A DNA stretch of 17,153 nucleotides from contig JBGYPP010000031.1 of assembly GCA_041838515.1 (NCBI GenBank), positions 1 through 17,153 of the forward strand, given 5' to 3'. A model generated the notes under the pieces. That model was given only the letters and a program-made list of their open reading frames with translations. It did not search any database and was not told where the DNA came from. Below are positions 1 to 6,456 of the stretch, piece after piece. Position 1 is the first letter of the stretch; each line of letters opens with the position of its first letter. The DNA comes from JBGYPP01 sp041838515. GTDB taxonomy: Bacteria > Bacillota > Clostridia > Lachnospirales > Lachnospiraceae. The position numbers were made by a program, and so were the translations under genes.

Positions 1-102
1 ATGTAAGTATTTTTGTTTGTTATTTTTACCTGCTGTTTTTACAAAATTTTCTTTACAAAACAGCTTGATTTTTTAAGTAAATTATACTATAACTTGATAC
101 TC
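1..102. other. AT-rich stretch without a recognisable gene
   Basis: No coding frame or RNA gene can be supported here. Apart from the -10 box described at 81-86 it is plain AT-rich DNA beyond the end of the IS remnant. Confidence 0.5.
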
Positions 103-108
103 TGTCAA
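81..108 (-). promoter_or_regulatory. Outward hybrid promoter at IS end
   Basis: On the minus strand TTGACA (108-103) is followed after 16 bp by TATAAT (86-81), a consensus sigma-70/SigA promoter. The -35 hexamer lies within the apparent terminal sequence of the IS3-type remnant (it starts TGTCAAGA at 103), and the -10 lies in flanking DNA. This is the classic layout of a hybrid promoter made by insertion of an IS with an outward -35. It points toward coordinate 1, so its target is outside the window. Activity is inferred. Confidence 0.5.
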
Positions 109-152
109 GAAAAAGCACAAATGAAAAGTGAACTTTTTTCATAACACTATTC

Positions 153-278
153 TTAACCTGCAAGCAATTCTAAACTCTTTAGCTCTTTTCGATACCTATC
201 TTCATATGCATTTGGAGATAGGTATCCACAATGGCTATGTATCCTAACTGTGTTATAAAAAGCTTCCATATATCCAAA
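153..278 (-). pseudogene. IS3-family transposase OrfB, C-terminal fragment
   Basis: Reading the minus strand from 278 to the TAA at 153 gives a peptide with FYNTVRIHSHCGYLSPNAYE, the hallmark C-terminus of IS3-family (IS150-like) OrfB integrases, including the YN..R.H...GY.SP motif. Only about 40 residues remain. The frame is closed by a stop at 279-281, where the terminal sequence of the next IS remnant begins (TGTCAAG at 294). The catalytic DDE core is absent, so it is non-functional. An apparent IS terminus TGTCAAGA lies at 103, 50 bp beyond the stop. Confidence 0.75.
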
Positions 279-391
279 TTATAGTGGTTCAGTTGTCAAG
301 ACAAAATCTAAGATTTTTATAATGAACTGATACAGTTGATACGTTACTGAAGGTGTAGGGAGAATTGGATGATTCCCCGCCTCCATTTATG

Positions 392-752
392 CTAAGCTAC
401 ATAAGACAGTAACATTGCCGGATAGTAGCATTCAGCCGGTGTTTGGTAATCAGGTGCAGAATGGCGTCTATCAAAGTTGTAGGTATGCATATACTGTCCA
501 ATGGCGGCTCTGGCCTCTCGGATGTTGCTGTATTGTGTCAAATAAGCTTCCTCATACTTGAAACTGCGAAACCACCGTTCGATCATGATGCTATCAGCCC
601 AGCGGCTTTTGCCATCCATGCTTTGCCGGATTCCGTTATCCTTTATGAAGTCCAGGTAGCGCTGACTGGTAAACTGACATCCCAGATCTGAATGCAGAAT
701 CTGCGGTTTTGCCATCTTGAAAGCTTTTTTCAAGGCGCTGATTACCATCCTA
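392..752 (-). pseudogene. IS3-family transposase OrfB, C-terminal half (rve domain remnant)
   Basis: The minus-strand frame encodes the second half of an IS3-type DDE integrase. HSDLGCQFTS carries the second catalytic Asp, SIMIERWFRSFKYEE carries the catalytic Glu, and the usual tail YNFDRRHSAPDYQTPAE follows. The N-terminal helix-turn-helix extension and the first catalytic Asp are missing: the frame runs straight in from the end of an OrfA remnant. That indicates an internal deletion of the front of orfB. An intact OrfB is roughly 270-300 residues, against about 115 recognisable here. A TGTCAAGA-type terminus about 98 bp past the stop (294) resembles that of the neighbouring IS remnant. It is not expected to be active. 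Confidence 0.8.
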
Positions 753-882
753 AAAAAGTTTTGGACCAAACTTACTCTCGTAGTCAGGTCCAAGCATTTC
801 TTCAGATTTTTTTCAGCCAGTCAACCTGCATAGTTAAGTGACCAACCTTTTTGGCGTACTCCGCTTTCTCCTTGCGTTCTCC
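750..882 (-). pseudogene. IS3-family OrfA, C-terminal fragment, frameshifted
   Basis: The minus-strand frame from about 882 reads EKAEYAKKVGHLTMQVDWLKK, the leucine-zipper end of IS3-family OrfA proteins. It then hits a stop in a run of seven A. The expected continuation, SEEMLGPDYESKFGPKLF and a stop at 750-752, sits in a neighbouring frame, so the A tract has changed length. The N-terminal helix-turn-helix is lost at about 882, where a 22-bp inverted repeat begins. Together with the OrfB piece at 392-752 it forms one internally deleted IS. Confidence 0.65.
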
Positions 883-931
883 TCAATTGTAAAATGAAAA
901 TCCATACCTGATTTCCATTTTACCATTGAGG
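881..931. repeat. 22-bp imperfect inverted repeat, 7-nt loop
   Basis: The arms 881-902 and 910-931 are reverse complements with two mismatches, separated by seven bases. Transcribed from either strand they would form a long hairpin. The repeat marks the junction between the IS3 OrfA remnant and the TnpW-like remnant, and supplies the last few codons and the stop of the latter. It could be an insertion scar, a palindrome formed by rearrangement, or a terminator; there is no clear U run. Confidence 0.7.
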
Positions 932-1055
932 TTTAAATTTATCTTGCATGGCTTCAGTAGCATCTTCATTAAAATGGACAACAACCTCATAGGTTACTTT
1001 CCCAATTTTCTTTATCGATTTTTGTTCCTGTATGCTGTTCATTTTTTTCGTGCAT
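920..1055 (-). pseudogene. TnpW-like transposon-encoded small protein, frameshifted and truncated
   Basis: The conserved part reads IKKIGKVTYEVVVHFNEDAT then EAMQDK, matching from memory the small TnpW-type proteins of clostridial conjugative transposons (IGKTTY..VHFS.TSKETM.DK). A GGAG sequence nine bases before the ATG at 1055 gives the natural start (MHEKNEQHTGTK), but that frame must shift at an A tract near codon 12 to join the conserved part. A shorter in-frame ATG exists at 1042 without a good ribosome binding site. The C-terminus ends early in the inverted repeat at 910-931. It is best read as a decayed fragment of an integrative element. Confidence 0.5.
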
Positions 1056-1189
1056 ATATTTTTTCTCCTGTTTGCAAACACTAAAAAAACGACTAGATTT
1101 TTTATTTTCCAGTCGTTTCGTTTCATTCTTTCAAAATCACAAATTACTACCTTGAATATGAAATTTCGTTTTATTATTAGTCAGATGCC

Positions 1190-1776
1190 CTATGACCAAT
1201 TGACTATTTTTATTTTTTTCTCTTTTCCTTTATCTGCATAGCTTTCTATGGTTAGATATTCCTTATTTAATTCATTTAAAAGCTCTTCTTCACTTGGTAA
1301 ATACAGTTTATATTTTGATGCAAATATCTGTTTTTCATCTTCCGGAAGAGTATATTTACAATAGAATCTCTCTTATCAGCACAAAGTACAATGCCTATCG
1401 GAGGATTATCTCCCTCATTCATCATTTCTCTTTCATAGTAATGAACATACATCTGCATTTGCCCTAAATCTGGGTGTGTTAAATCTCCAATCTTCAAATC
1501 TATCAAGACAAAGCATTTCAGTATATAGTTATAAAACACCAAATCTATTCTGAAATGTCTTCCGCCAAAGGTAAATCTTTTCTGCCTTGCTACAAATGAA
1601 AAACCTCTCCCTAATTCTAAAAGAGATTTTTGTAAATAAGTTATTAAGGCTTGTTGCAAATCACTTTCATAAAAATCTGTATTAACTTCCAAACCTAAAA
1701 ACTCCAACACATACGGATCTCTTATAATATCCTCAGGACTTTTGCTTTTTTCCAATTGTGTTATTTCTTTTGACAC
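1190..1776 (-). pseudogene. YhcG/DUF1016-type PDDEXK nuclease, 5'-truncated and frameshifted
   Basis: The minus-strand frame from a GTG at 1776 gives the C-terminal PD-(D/E)XK domain of the YhcG/DUF1016 family. It has DPYVLEFLGL, ESDLQQALI, RQKRFTF, RIDLVFYNYILKCFVLIDLK with the nuclease Asp and D-x-K, and DLGQMQMYV. After CADKRDSIV near 1356 the annotated frame turns to nonsense, while the next frame continues with KYTLPEDEKQIFASKYKLYL and a typical tail (LPSEEELLNELNKEY) to a TAG at 1190. One base appears lost in a short T run. The N-terminal half of the family, about 170 residues, is absent. It is a remnant of a nuclease often found in mobile and defence loci. Confidence 0.8.
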
Positions 1777-1939
1777 TTCTTCTTTCTTTAATATAGTTTA
1801 TCACTATAACTACCTGCAAATTTCATTTCTAATTAAAACATGCACATCACATCTGATATTAATGTCCTAGCTCCGAATATTTTAGGTAAAATTTTGCCCC
1901 TTGAAACTTAACATGGCAATCCAGTTCTAAAATTTCTAC
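1777..1939. other. AT-rich spacer, no gene seen
   Basis: This stretch lies between the truncated DUF1016 gene and the end of the toxin gene. No coding frame, RNA gene or convincing terminator is visible. It may hold decayed DNA of the missing DUF1016 N-terminus, but the frames are closed. Confidence 0.4.
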
Positions 1940-2412
1940 CTACTCCAACCTATTCATAACCTCTAAAATCATATCTACATCTGTAAAAAACAGATTAATT
2001 CCTCTTTTCTTCATAGCAATGACTTCCTTCAGCTTTGTCCGAAGTTCTTTATCCAATTTTTTGTGTACTGTAATCGGATTTCCCTGAATCGTATGCACAT
2101 GGTCCAAATAAACCGCTTTGACCGGAAAGGCATTTTGTATCAAAAACGCATTTTCTTCCCCGGCAAATATCCCAATTACAATTGTGCTACACTTGCCGTT
2201 TCTCTTTATTTTAGAAGCAACAATCTTTTTGTATTTTTCCACTTTCGAGCTAATTGGTATCATCCAAAAAAATCTTTATTCTTTGAATCCTCAATTGCAT
2301 AGTAATGCGGTCGATAATTGCCATTTTCCTTGTTGCTCATTAGAGAGGACTCTGACACATCAGAAAAGAAACGATCCTTTATATGATAAGAATATCCTTG
2401 TTTTACCTCCAT
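1940..2412 (-). CDS. Type III toxin-antitoxin endoribonuclease toxin (ToxN/CptN/TenpN-type), with frameshift
   Basis: Translation from ATG 2412, five bases after GGAGG (2422-2418), gives MEVKQGYSYHIKDRFF, SNKENGNYRPHYYAIEDS and KNKDFF, then a TGA. A -1 shift at T_TTT_TTT (2272-2266) continues as WMIPISSKVEKYKKI, GKCSTIVIG, AFLIQNAFPV and a C-terminus at 1940, 157 residues in total. Length and motifs fit from memory the type III toxins, probably of the CptIN group; these are endoribonucleases held inactive by pseudoknot RNA. The assignment rests strongly on context: immediately upstream are three pseudoknot repeats and a terminator. Read without a frameshift, only 48 residues are made from 2412, or 107 from an internal ATG at 2263 that lacks a good ribosome binding site. 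The shift could be a mutation, an assembly error in a homopolymer, or recoding. Confidence 0.7.
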
Positions 2413-2422
2413 ACAAACCTCC

Positions 2423-2458
2423 AAAAAAATCCCTCTATCATTTCGATTAGAGGGATTT
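2423..2458 (-). terminator. Intrinsic terminator between antitoxin RNA repeats and toxin gene
   Basis: On the minus strand a 10-bp stem (arms 2458-2449 and 2436-2427, core CCCTCT/AGAGGG) closes a short A/T-rich loop and runs into seven T (2429-2423). The toxin ribosome binding site follows at once. In type III systems a leaky terminator at exactly this place sets the excess of antitoxin RNA over toxin mRNA. Confidence 0.85.
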
Positions 2459-2599
2459 ACGCACTATATTATTTATACCCCACCCATATAGTAAGTGGCT
2501 ACATTTACGCACCGAATTACTTATATCCCACACCATCGGCAAGTGGCTGGATTACACCTCATAATTTTATATCCCGTCCTATGAGAAACGGCTAACATT
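2459..2599 (-). ncRNA. Type III antitoxin RNA: three pseudoknot-forming tandem repeats
   Basis: In transcript order there are three diverged repeats: 2599-2554 (46 nt), 2553-2507 (47 nt) and 2506-2459 (48 nt). Each begins with AAT/AAAT, then has AGCC, a G-rich GGGATATAA-like stretch and GTGYGT. Each can pair as an H-type pseudoknot with arms in the order S1, S2, S1', S2'. Repeat 1 uses CCGT/ACGG and CTCATA/TATGAG. Repeat 2 uses CCAC/GTGG and CCGA/TCGG. Repeat 3 uses CCAC/GTGG and ACTATAT/ATATAGT. Arm sequences differ but pairing is kept, which is compensatory change. The A-rich junctions resemble the sites where type III toxins cut the precursor into single units. No gene overlaps the array. 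Confidence 0.85.
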
Positions 2600-2610
2600 T
2601 GCTCACCTGA

Positions 2611-2639
2611 ATTTTAGCATATTATTCGTTTTTTTACAA
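2611..2639 (-). promoter_or_regulatory. Promoter of the type III toxin-antitoxin locus
   Basis: TTGTAA (2639-2634), a 17-bp spacer and TAAAAT (2616-2611) preceded by TG (extended -10, TGCTAAAAT) lie just upstream of the first repeat. Transcription would begin around 2604 and enter the repeat array directly, as expected for type III loci. Confidence 0.7.
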
Positions 2640-2686
2640 TACCCAAGTTATTAAAATAAGACTGGCACAAAAAGTATTTTCTGGAG

Positions 2687-2713
2687 TTTGAGGTGAAATT
2701 ATTGCACCTCAAA
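2687..2713. repeat. Perfect 9-bp inverted repeat with 9-nt loop
   Basis: TTTGAGGTG (2687-2695) and CACCTCAAA (2705-2713) form a perfect hairpin overlapping the stop codon of the recombinase fragment. No U run follows on either strand, so it may be a weak terminator or a protein-binding palindrome. Confidence 0.55.
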
Positions 2714-2818
2714 TCCAACACCTTCCTCAAATTTCCAAACAATCTCCACCTTATCCTTGTCATAAACATAGATTTTGTCTGTCACTTCGTTGATCCAGTC
2801 TAAAACAAGAGTCAAGTC
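2699..2818 (-). pseudogene. Serine recombinase C-terminal fragment (probable)
   Basis: The minus-strand frame from 2818 to TAA at 2699 reads LTLVLDWINEV, KIYVYDKDKVEIVWKFEEG and a short end. The pattern of a helix followed by (I/V)YVYDKD.(I/V)EI.(W/F)KF is the usual C-terminus of clostridial transposon serine recombinases. Only about 39 residues remain and an upstream stop at 2819-2821 closes the frame, so the catalytic and zinc-ribbon parts are gone. It overlaps the end of the CD1845-like gene in another frame. The identification is by remembered family pattern and is moderate. Confidence 0.45.
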
Positions 2819-3180
2819 CTAAATGTGGTGTAAATGCAAAATATAGCTTCATTGACTCCTTGCAGGAACGCTATGATTACAGCTCCAATCATCGGTATTC
2901 CGTAAGGACTCAACAGAAATCCGATAATGAGTACTTCTATTGCTGCTCTTGTGTTGTGTAGCATAAAGAACGAGCCTATCTCCACAAATACACACATCAG
3001 CATAAGCAAGTACAGTATCGCAGTCCCTATTCTAAGCAAAAATGCCAGAAATGCAGTGAGGATACTTAACGATAGACTGATTGGAAACAAAATGATTTTA
3101 ATGATAAAAGCAGATCCAGATAATTCCTTTGATTGGCCAATTCTATGCTTTTCTCTGTCCAATAATGCATCTTCTAACAC
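2812..3180 (-). CDS. CD1845-like membrane protein of an integrative element, possibly 5'-truncated
   Basis: This 122-residue hydrophobic protein has about three membrane segments (roughly residues 25-50, 54-76 and 82-108), including PISLSLSILTAFLAFLLRIG and GFLLSPYGIPMIGAVIIAFL. The order of segments and the LLSPYG.P motif resemble CD1845-family proteins of Tn916/CTn-type elements. The GTG at 3180 is the first available start, but the frame stays open upstream into the 3' end of the GC-rich TPR gene and there is no clear ribosome binding site. The first 22 charged residues may therefore be junction-derived. It lies exactly at the border between the AT-rich island and the GC-rich core. Confidence 0.5.
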   Translation of the reverse strand: MLEDALLDREKHRIGQSKELSGSAFIIKIILFPISLSLSILTAFLAFLLRIGTAILYLLMLMCVFVEIGSFFMLHNTRAAIEVLIIGFLLSPYGIPMIGAVIIAFLQGVNEAIFCIYTTFRT

Positions 3181-3188
3181 TCCCCACC

Positions 3189-4271
3189 CTACCTCGTCTG
3201 CAAGAACGCATATTCCCGGGCTGTGCGGGCATCCTCGCCATACTGGGCCAAATGCGCCTCCATGGCGCTCCTTGCCTGGGCAAATTCCCCCAAGAATTCC
3301 AGGGCAGAGATGCGGTTGGACGAGAGGGCGCGGGCCAGATCCCCATCCCCCAGGACCAAGCCAGCCTCAAAGGCCTCCAGCGCCAGCTGGTAATTGCCCC
3401 TCTTCATCTCACAGAGGCCCAGCTGATTGTAGATGGCAGCATCCTGCCCCCTCTCCAGGTAGGAAGAGTATACGCTGACAGCATAGTTATAATCCCCGGC
3501 AGCAGCATAGGCCATGCCCAGATACAAAAACACGGGCGCATCCGCTCCGGAGCGCACTTTCTCCAAGGTCATATATGCCTGTTCATATTCTCCCAAATAA
3601 TAAAAAATCCGCCCTCTCTGCAACGCATCCATCTTGGCCGCCTCCTGCTCCAAGGCGGAGGAGAGCATCTGCTTGCCGGCATCCCCCAGCCCATAATAAG
3701 ACAGGGCCTCGTACATAGTGATCAAGCGGTCATAATCCCCAGGGGATTCCTCCCAGACTTGGGCAAAATCCGCTAAAGCCTCCTCGGACTGGCCCAATGC
3801 GAGCCGGCACATGCCGGACTGAAATCTGGCCTCCCTCTCCCCGGGGCGTAGGGCCAAAATGGCCAGATAGGCGTCCAGCGCCTCCTGGGTCCTGCCTCCC
3901 CGGCCATAGGCGCCTGCCAGATAATAGGCCAGATCTATATCCGCCACTCCCACCCAGCCGCTGCCCAGGGATATGGCCTCCTCCAACACGGCTATGGCCT
4001 CCTCCACTGATCCGGAGGCCAACAGGGATAAGCCCTTGGCGCGCAGCAGCATACGCCGCCCTTCCCCGGCCGCCAAACCGGCCTCCGCAGCCTCCAGCGC
4101 CAGCGCAGCCTCTCCGGCCTCCAATTGGGCGTAGGCCTCAGCCGTATTTTTTCCCAGCTTTTGACAGCCGCCCAGAGAGAAAGCCAGGAGCAAAAAAGCC
4201 GCACACCGGACAAATGCGCAATACCAAAAGGGCGCCCTGCGGCCGCCCCGTCCACACTCTATAATTCCCAT
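3189..4271 (-). CDS. TPR-repeat lipoprotein
   Basis: This 360-residue protein has an N-terminal membrane segment (about 17-33) and a lipobox LGGC with Cys36, so it is probably a surface lipoprotein. The rest is alanine-rich helical repeats of the tetratricopeptide type (for example AYAQLEAGEAALALEAAEAG, AIAVLEEAISLG, ALDAYLAILALRPGE, ALADFAQVWEESPGDYD, QALEAFEAGLVLGDG), a scaffold for protein contacts. The start at 4271 is chosen because GGAGGAGG lies four to five bases upstream and the ATG overlaps the holA stop by 13 bp. A longer frame to 4409 would run deep into holA. The gene is last in the diguanylate cyclase-holA run. No enzymatic function is suggested. Confidence 0.8.
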   Translation of the reverse strand: MGIIECGRGGRRAPFWYCAFVRCAAFLLLAFSLGGCQKLGKNTAEAYAQLEAGEAALALEAAEAGLAAGEGRRMLLRAKGLSLLASGSVEEAIAVLEEAISLGSGWVGVADIDLAYYLAGAYGRGGRTQEALDAYLAILALRPGEREARFQSGMCRLALGQSEEALADFAQVWEESPGDYDRLITMYEALSYYGLGDAGKQMLSSALEQEAAKMDALQRGRIFYYLGEYEQAYMTLEKVRSGADAPVFLYLGMAYAAAGDYNYAVSVYSSYLERGQDAAIYNQLGLCEMKRGNYQLALEAFEAGLVLGDGDLARALSSNRISALEFLGEFAQARSAMEAHLAQYGEDARTAREYAFLQTR

Positions 4272-5263
4272 AAGCCCTCCTCCGGCCGGCCGAAAATCCG
4301 GGCCAACAGCAACTCCACAGCCAGCGCGCCCTCCATAAGCCCCATTTTGATATCCATTTCTGTCTGCACGCACATTTGCAGGGCCTCCAGCAGTCTGGAC
4401 ATATTCCACCGTGCCGCCCTCTCCATCACTCTGCCCGCCATAAAGGGCTGAATGCCCAACTCCTTAGCTATGGCCTGCTTGCCATATCCCTTGGCAGCCA
4501 ATTCCCTGGCAGCCAAAAAATACCGGCACTGCCGGGTCAGCAGGGCCAGTATGCCCAAAGGCTGCTCCTTGAGAAAGAGCAGATCCCTATACATGGACAG
4601 CGCCTCCCCCCGACGCCCATCCCATACCTCCTCCAGCATGGCGAAAATCCGATTTTGGACAGTACGGGCGCAGATGGCCTCCACATCCGCCTCCTCCACC
4701 GCATTCTGTCCCAGACAATAATCACACAATTTCCGGACTTCCATATCCACTGTGGCCAGATCCAAACCCGTCTTGGACAATAACAGCTCCATGGTACTGC
4801 GGCGTATGGCCAGCCCCTGTTTTTTGAGTTTGGACAGCGCAAAATGCTCCACCCACTCCCTGGGCTTGGCCTCAAAGACCACTGCCATGCCCACCTTGGC
4901 CGCAGAGCGAAAAAAACGGCTGCGCTTGTCCACCTCCCTCTCACAAAAAACCAGGACAACGCTCTCTGGCAGCCTCTCCAAATAAGCTGCCATATCCCCG
5001 CCCCCCGCCTTGGCCCAGCCGGTATCCTGTAGGATGATCGCCCTCCCGGAGGCCAAAAAGGGCATGGTGTCCGCCAAATCCATCACCTGGCCTGGAGCCG
5101 TATCCCGGCCATCAAAACGGGTGATATTCATCTCCCCAAAAGCCTGCTCCAGCGCAGAGGCAAGCCTCCGCTTGTACAGGTTGCGCAGGTAGGCCTCCTC
5201 CCCATAGAGGAAATACAAAGGGGCAAATTGGCCGCTCCGGATATGCTCATCTATTCTCTGCAT
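4259..5263 (-). CDS. holA: DNA polymerase III subunit delta
   Basis: This 334-residue protein matches the delta subunit of the clamp loader, which opens the beta sliding clamp at primer-template junctions. The N-terminus has the family start PLYFLYGEEAYLRN, followed by DLADTMPFLASGRAIILQD and LPESVVLVFCEREVDKRSR. The middle has LLLSKTGLDLATVDMEVRKL, and the C-terminal collar region has FLKEQPLGILALLTRQCRYF and a helical end. As usual for delta, it lacks a P-loop. Length is normal. The ATG abuts the stop of the upstream GGDEF gene with no gap and only a weak ribosome binding site, implying translational coupling. In many Firmicutes holA lies next to comEC; here the cyclase gene has come between them. 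Confidence 0.95.
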   Translation of the reverse strand: MQRIDEHIRSGQFAPLYFLYGEEAYLRNLYKRRLASALEQAFGEMNITRFDGRDTAPGQVMDLADTMPFLASGRAIILQDTGWAKAGGGDMAAYLERLPESVVLVFCEREVDKRSRFFRSAAKVGMAVVFEAKPREWVEHFALSKLKKQGLAIRRSTMELLLSKTGLDLATVDMEVRKLCDYCLGQNAVEEADVEAICARTVQNRIFAMLEEVWDGRRGEALSMYRDLLFLKEQPLGILALLTRQCRYFLAARELAAKGYGKQAIAKELGIQPFMAGRVMERAARWNMSRLLEALQMCVQTEMDIKMGLMEGALAVELLLARIFGRPEEGLWEL

Positions 5264-6355
5264 CTACTTCTCGTCCTGTTCGCAATATCGGTTCATACAC
5301 CTGGCCTTGCCGCCCTTCATATGGGCCTTATTGGCATACATGGCCTCATCCGCCTCCATGCAGGCCTGATCCAGACCCTTCTCCGGAGTGTACAGCGCAT
5401 ACCCTATGGCAAAGCGGTACTTGGTTTCGCTCATGGCCACCTTGAGCTGCCCTATCATCTTTTCCACATCTGCCCTGCCCATCCTGTAACAGAGCATCAT
5501 AAACTCATCGCCGCCGGTGCGGTAGAAACGGCAGCGCTTGTCCATATGCGCCTCCACGGTCCGGGCCATGGTGACCAGAGCCCTATCCCCCTCCTTATGG
5601 CCATAGGTATCATTCAGCGTTTTTAGGTCATTGAGATCCAGAGAGAGTACGGCTGTGATGACATCCTTGCCCCTGGCCGCATCCTGATAAAACACCCGGC
5701 GTACCGGCAGGCCGGTCAGGGAGTCGGAGTTGTTTTTATTTACATGGTCATACATGTAGTAAAAAGTAAAAGACAGCGCGGCCGTCATATTGATAACGCC
5801 CAAAAAATTGCCCATATTCTCAATAGAGGCCACCAGCGCCGTCACCATGCCTATGATCAGCGTAATCCAGCCCTTTTTCCTATCCCCTTCCCGTATCTCC
5901 CGCAGAGAGAAAATCAAAAAAATGCCCAGATACACGCAGGCCGTGGCCAGGGGCAAAAACCCCCAGAATTTCCGCACCAGCGAGCCCCTGTCATCGTAAT
6001 AAAATACACCTCTCCAAAAATAGGAGGAGAGCATCACCAGGGCATTGACCGCCAGCAGCCACCGAATCCAGCGGCCGGCCCCCAGCTCCCGCTTGTATCC
6101 GGCATACAGCACCATAAAGGCCAGAACGGGCCGCACGCTGTGTATGCCTACGGTCAGCGTATGCCTAAGCCAGGGCAGGCCTACGGCCAAGCCCCTACCC
6201 GCATCCATAAAAACCACGGTCAGCAAAACACCGGCCGCATAGAGAAAAATCCTCTCTGTTTCCCTGGCCAAATCCCCGCTGGTCAAAATAAGAATCCAGA
6301 GAACCAGCGCTGTCATTCCGGGCGCAAAATATTCCTGCCTTAGAATGTAGCCCAT
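5264..6355 (-). CDS. Membrane diguanylate cyclase (GGDEF)
   Basis: This 363-residue protein has an N-terminal half of about six or seven membrane helices (residues 12-202) and a C-terminal GGDEF domain (about 210-360). The domain has DSLTGLPVRR, the metal-binding Asp in LSLDLNDLKTLND (240), YGHKEGD and an intact GGDEF at 281-285, so it should make cyclic di-GMP from two GTP. The inhibitory RxxD site expected five residues before GGDEF is absent (DKRC there), so simple product inhibition is unlikely. No sensor family was recognised in the membrane part. It has its own promoter about 100 bp upstream and a leader able to fold. It is coupled to holA. Confidence 0.9.
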   Translation of the reverse strand: MGYILRQEYFAPGMTALVLWILILTSGDLARETERIFLYAAGVLLTVVFMDAGRGLAVGLPWLRHTLTVGIHSVRPVLAFMVLYAGYKRELGAGRWIRWLLAVNALVMLSSYFWRGVFYYDDRGSLVRKFWGFLPLATACVYLGIFLIFSLREIREGDRKKGWITLIIGMVTALVASIENMGNFLGVINMTAALSFTFYYMYDHVNKNNSDSLTGLPVRRVFYQDAARGKDVITAVLSLDLNDLKTLNDTYGHKEGDRALVTMARTVEAHMDKRCRFYRTGGDEFMMLCYRMGRADVEKMIGQLKVAMSETKYRFAIGYALYTPEKGLDQACMEADEAMYANKAHMKGGKARCMNRYCEQDEK

Positions 6356-6377
6356 ACCCCTCCCCCTTCCACTGCAC

Positions 6378-6410
6378 CAGATAAAATACGGCGAACGGAT
6401 AATTTATCTG
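6378..6410 (-). promoter_or_regulatory. Stem-loop in the leader of the diguanylate cyclase gene
   Basis: Perfect 8-bp arms CAGATAAA and TTTATCTG (6378-6385, 6403-6410) enclose a 17-nt loop within the roughly 95-nt leader, shortly before the gene's ribosome binding site. A second small stem GCG/CGC lies just upstream in the transcript. It could affect translation; no known riboswitch class was matched. Confidence 0.45.
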
Positions 6411-6456
6411 CGGTTTTGCGTATCTATCGCCCAGTTTCCCCTCTGTCTTTATAGTA

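Noticed and set aside
2459..2599. CRISPR array
   Set aside because: The three repeats are contiguous with no unique spacers, and the divergent parts pair with each other as pseudoknot arms; the promoter-repeat-terminator-toxin order fits a type III antitoxin instead.
3189..4409. A 406-residue start for the TPR lipoprotein
   Set aside because: The first 46 codons would lie inside holA in another frame; the ATG at 4271 has a strong ribosome binding site and gives a clean lipoprotein signal.
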